Assembly (NCBI GenBank): GCA_025353985.1
Contig: JANXNT010000824.1
Location: 1-10,292, forward strand
Direction: 5' to 3'
Source of the DNA: Limnoglobus sp.
GTDB taxonomy: Bacteria > Planctomycetota > Planctomycetia > Gemmatales > Gemmataceae
DNA length: 10,292 bases
This document shows positions 6,804 through 10,292 of this stretch, in pieces. Position 1 is the first letter of the stretch; every line of letters starts with the position of its first letter. The position numbers were made by a program, and so were the translations under genes. The notes below the pieces were generated by a model that saw only the letters and a list, made by a program, of their open reading frames with translations, did not search any database and was not told where the DNA came from.

Positions 6804-7856
6804 CTAGTTCTCGACGTTGACTTCGCCACCGGCGCGGCTGCCGAGCGCGTTGTAGGTGAACGAGTTAATGCTGTTTTGAATCTGGCGCACGGAGCCATCG
6901 CCCATACAGACTAAGACACCACCCGTGTGACGGCTGTTGAAGGCGCGGCCCATCCAACTCGACGTCTGCCCGGCGCACGCATCGACCGACATTCCGGCCG
7001 TTTTGCTGCAAATGTTTAACTTCCAGTTCGGTGGCAAGCTCGTGCCGTGAACCGATCCGGTGCTAGACATCCATGCGGAACTATTCGATGCAACGGTCCA
7101 TTCGGAATGCCCGAGTACGATCGTGTTGCTGAGGCCATCGGTGATCGACGCGAAGCGCACGGGGGCGGCAACACCCGTATAGTCGAACACGCCGCGATGG
7201 TTGCGGCCACCTCCGTAACCTTGGCCGGGTTCGGGGCATGGCGTGGTCGCCGTGACGGTGTTGTTGCTCGCGCAGCCGCCGCAACCGTATTGCGCTTTCG
7301 CGCCATCGCCGCCGAATGGGTCGGTCGCAGACGATGCGATATTGTTGAACCCGTCGCCGTAGCTGCCGACGTAACTCGGGTGAAACGCCTGATATTGCGT
7401 GGCGGTGTTGCCATCGCCCGCGCCAGTATCGCCGGAGATTTGCGGGCAACCGGCCACGGGCATCGTGCGGTTCGTGCTCATGGCCGAGGTGTTCGGGTCG
7501 CTCGGACATTGCAATGCGGGAATGCGGGCTTGTCGGACGGCGGCCATCGCGTGGCAGGTGACGTTCACATCGAAACGAATCTGGCGGAAGAGGTTATCTT
7601 GCTCGATGTACGGCAGAACACGAGGCCACAAGCCCCATCCGAACGTGAAACCTTGAATCGGCGGCAGGCCATCGTTGACATCGTGGTAGCCGTGTAGGCC
7701 GAGGCCGAGTTGCTTCAAGTTGTTAGAGCACTTGGCACGCGCAGCCGCCTCGCGAACCTTTTGCACCGCAGGCAAAAGTAGGCCGATGAGGATCGCGATA
7801 ATCGCAATCACCACCAGAAGCTCAATGAGCGTAAAACCCCGACGTAGGCGAGACAT
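6804..7856 (-). CDS. DUF1559 (SBP_bac_10-type) protein with type IV prepilin N-terminus
   Basis: Protein of 350 aa from a family greatly expanded in planctomycetes. The N-terminus is a class III prepilin signal: MSRLRRG, predicted cleavage after Gly7, then FTLIELLVV with the conserved Glu12, and one hydrophobic helix to about residue 30. Next come the family's VREAAARAKCSNNLKQLGLGLHGYHD segment (starting at 34), a variable domain with a Cys-rich insert (CGGC 192-195), SITDGLSNTIVLGH (237-250), and the C-terminal H-x9-DG motif His310 to Asp320-Gly321. The terminal GSRAGGEV (339-346) is also typical. It is probably exported and assembled by a pseudopilin pathway. The family's function is not established; surface fibre or substrate-binding roles are guesses. 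GAGGG (7863-7867) stands 6 nt before the ATG. It likely heads an operon with the lipoprotein gene. Confidence 0.93.
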   Translation of the reverse strand: MSRLRRGFTLIELLVVIAIIAILIGLLLPAVQKVREAAARAKCSNNLKQLGLGLHGYHDVNDGLPPIQGFTFGWGLWPRVLPYIEQDNLFRQIRFDVNVTCHAMAAVRQARIPALQCPSDPNTSAMSTNRTMPVAGCPQISGDTGAGDGNTATQYQAFHPSYVGSYGDGFNNIASSATDPFGGDGAKAQYGCGGCASNNTVTATTPCPEPGQGYGGGRNHRGVFDYTGVAAPVRFASITDGLSNTIVLGHSEWTVASNSSAWMSSTGSVHGTSLPPNWKLNICSKTAGMSVDACAGQTSSWMGRAFNSRHTGGVLVCMGDGSVRQIQNSINSFTYNALGSRAGGEVNVEN

Positions 7857-7899
7857 AATAAACCCTCAAGATTGTGAAGGAGAAGATTGAGTCGTACGC

Positions 7900-7929
7900 A
7901 GTATAAATCAGACGACAAATGAAGTGCAA
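7900..7929 (-). promoter_or_regulatory. Candidate promoter of the DUF1559-lipoprotein operon
   Basis: On the minus strand TATACT (7900-7905, five of six to the -10 consensus) lies 18 nt from TTGCAC (7924-7929, three of six to the -35 consensus). Transcription would start near 7893, giving a leader of about 37 nt that contains the GAGGG ribosome site. It sits in the only gap (108 nt) between this gene and the large gene upstream. Planctomycete promoter rules are poorly known, so this is moderate evidence. Confidence 0.4.
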
Positions 7930-7964
7930 GAAGAAAATCGGAATTCGCGGTCAGCGACGCTCGA

Positions 7965-9926
<1,962 letters not shown>

Positions 9927-9944
9927 GACACGGTTCTCGTGGTG

Positions 9945-9960
9945 GTAACGGTTTCGTTAC
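9945..9960. promoter_or_regulatory. Short palindrome upstream of the redox/copper gene
   Basis: GTAACG and CGTTAC form perfect 6-bp arms around GTTT, 18 bp before the start codon of the minus-strand gene at 9926. It could be an operator or a leader hairpin for that gene. With no second copy bearing the same arms in the window, this is only a candidate. Confidence 0.3.
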
Positions 9961-10005
9961 AGTAGCATCAACACGATTCCCGGCGAAAGATTACACGGGT
10001 GAATC

Positions 10006-10262
10006 GACGATTGCCAAAAACGAACGGACAGGATTTACACGATGAGAAAAATGAAAAGAATTTTATTCCGCTCTATTTCTGAATCCTGTTCCATCGTGTT
10101 AATCCTGTCCGAATTTACTGACGATTGCCAAAACGAACGGACAGGATTTGCAGGATTTACACGATGAGAAAAATGAAATGAATTTTATTCCGCTCTAATT
10201 CTGAATCCTGTTCCATCGTGTTAATCCTGTCCGAATTTACTGACGATTGCCAAAAACGAACG
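10006..10262. repeat. Tandem hairpin repeat: two units plus a partial third
   Basis: Unit 1 (10006-10119, 114 bp) and unit 2 (10120-10241, 122 bp) are near-identical. They differ by one A in a poly-A run, two substitutions and a 9-bp insertion (GCAGGATTT) in unit 2. A third start (10242-10262) repeats the first 21 bp and then stops. In unit 1, arms 10025-10044 and 10092-10111 pair over 20 bp with a single mismatch around a 47-nt AT-rich loop. Unit 2 has the corresponding right arm at 10214-10233. The arms are made of short AGGATTT-type steps. The 366-base gene-free stretch 9927-10292 holds this array, the short palindrome at 9945-9960 and no coding frame I can support. Comparable stepped 'caggatttac' palindromes are known to me from other environmental genomes; identity to a named family was not checked. 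Confidence 0.88.
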
Positions 10263-10292
10263 TAACCGTTCACGCCCCGCTTGGGATTAGCG

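Noticed and set aside
7047..7697. Plus-strand open frame of 216 codons opposite the DUF1559 gene
   Set aside because: It is a shadow of the DUF1559 gene, which has the full family signature on the other strand.
10006..10262. CRISPR array interpretation of the right-end repeat
   Set aside because: The 20-21 bp direct repeats are separated by near-identical sequence, not by unique spacers, and no cas gene is present; this is a tandem hairpin repeat.

Overview
The window looks like chromosomal DNA from a planctomycete, probably of the Gemmataceae type. This is inferred from gene content: a DUF1559 protein with a type IV prepilin N-terminus and a C-terminal H-x9-DG motif, a small transthyretin-like lipoprotein directly behind it, a secreted squalene-cyclase-fold protein, and a secreted redoxin/cytochrome c/copper-monooxygenase fusion. 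No phage, transposase, CRISPR, tRNA or rRNA gene was seen.

Layout. Plus strand: 137-1120 is a Gfo/Idh/MocA-family NAD(P)-dependent oxidoreductase. An imperfect palindromic repeat follows at 1156-1227. 1290-2423 is a Tat-exported alpha/alpha-toroid protein ending at a strong intrinsic terminator (2459-2495). 2562-5246 is a soluble hybrid histidine kinase with four PAS modules, the fourth being a canonical LOV blue-light domain. 5344-6300 is a receiver/HD-GYP response regulator. Minus strand, convergent with these: 7965-9926 is the large secreted redox/copper protein, 6804-7856 the DUF1559 protein and 6336-6782 the lipoprotein; the last two look like one operon with its own promoter candidate at 7900-7929. 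The right end (9927-10292) has no gene and carries two tandem copies plus a partial third of a 114-122 bp hairpin repeat.

How the genes may work together. The most interesting unit is the kinase and regulator pair at 2562-6300. The kinase keeps the photoactive cysteine of LOV domains, and the flavin-contact residues fall at the same spacing as in Avena phototropin LOV2. The next gene is a stand-alone REC-HD-GYP protein, a family that hydrolyses cyclic di-GMP. The simplest reading is a blue-light-controlled c-di-GMP degradation pathway; the link between the two proteins is inferred from adjacency and domain logic. The minus-strand genes are envelope or secreted proteins with no evident connection to the light module, and the first two plus-strand genes also look independent of it.
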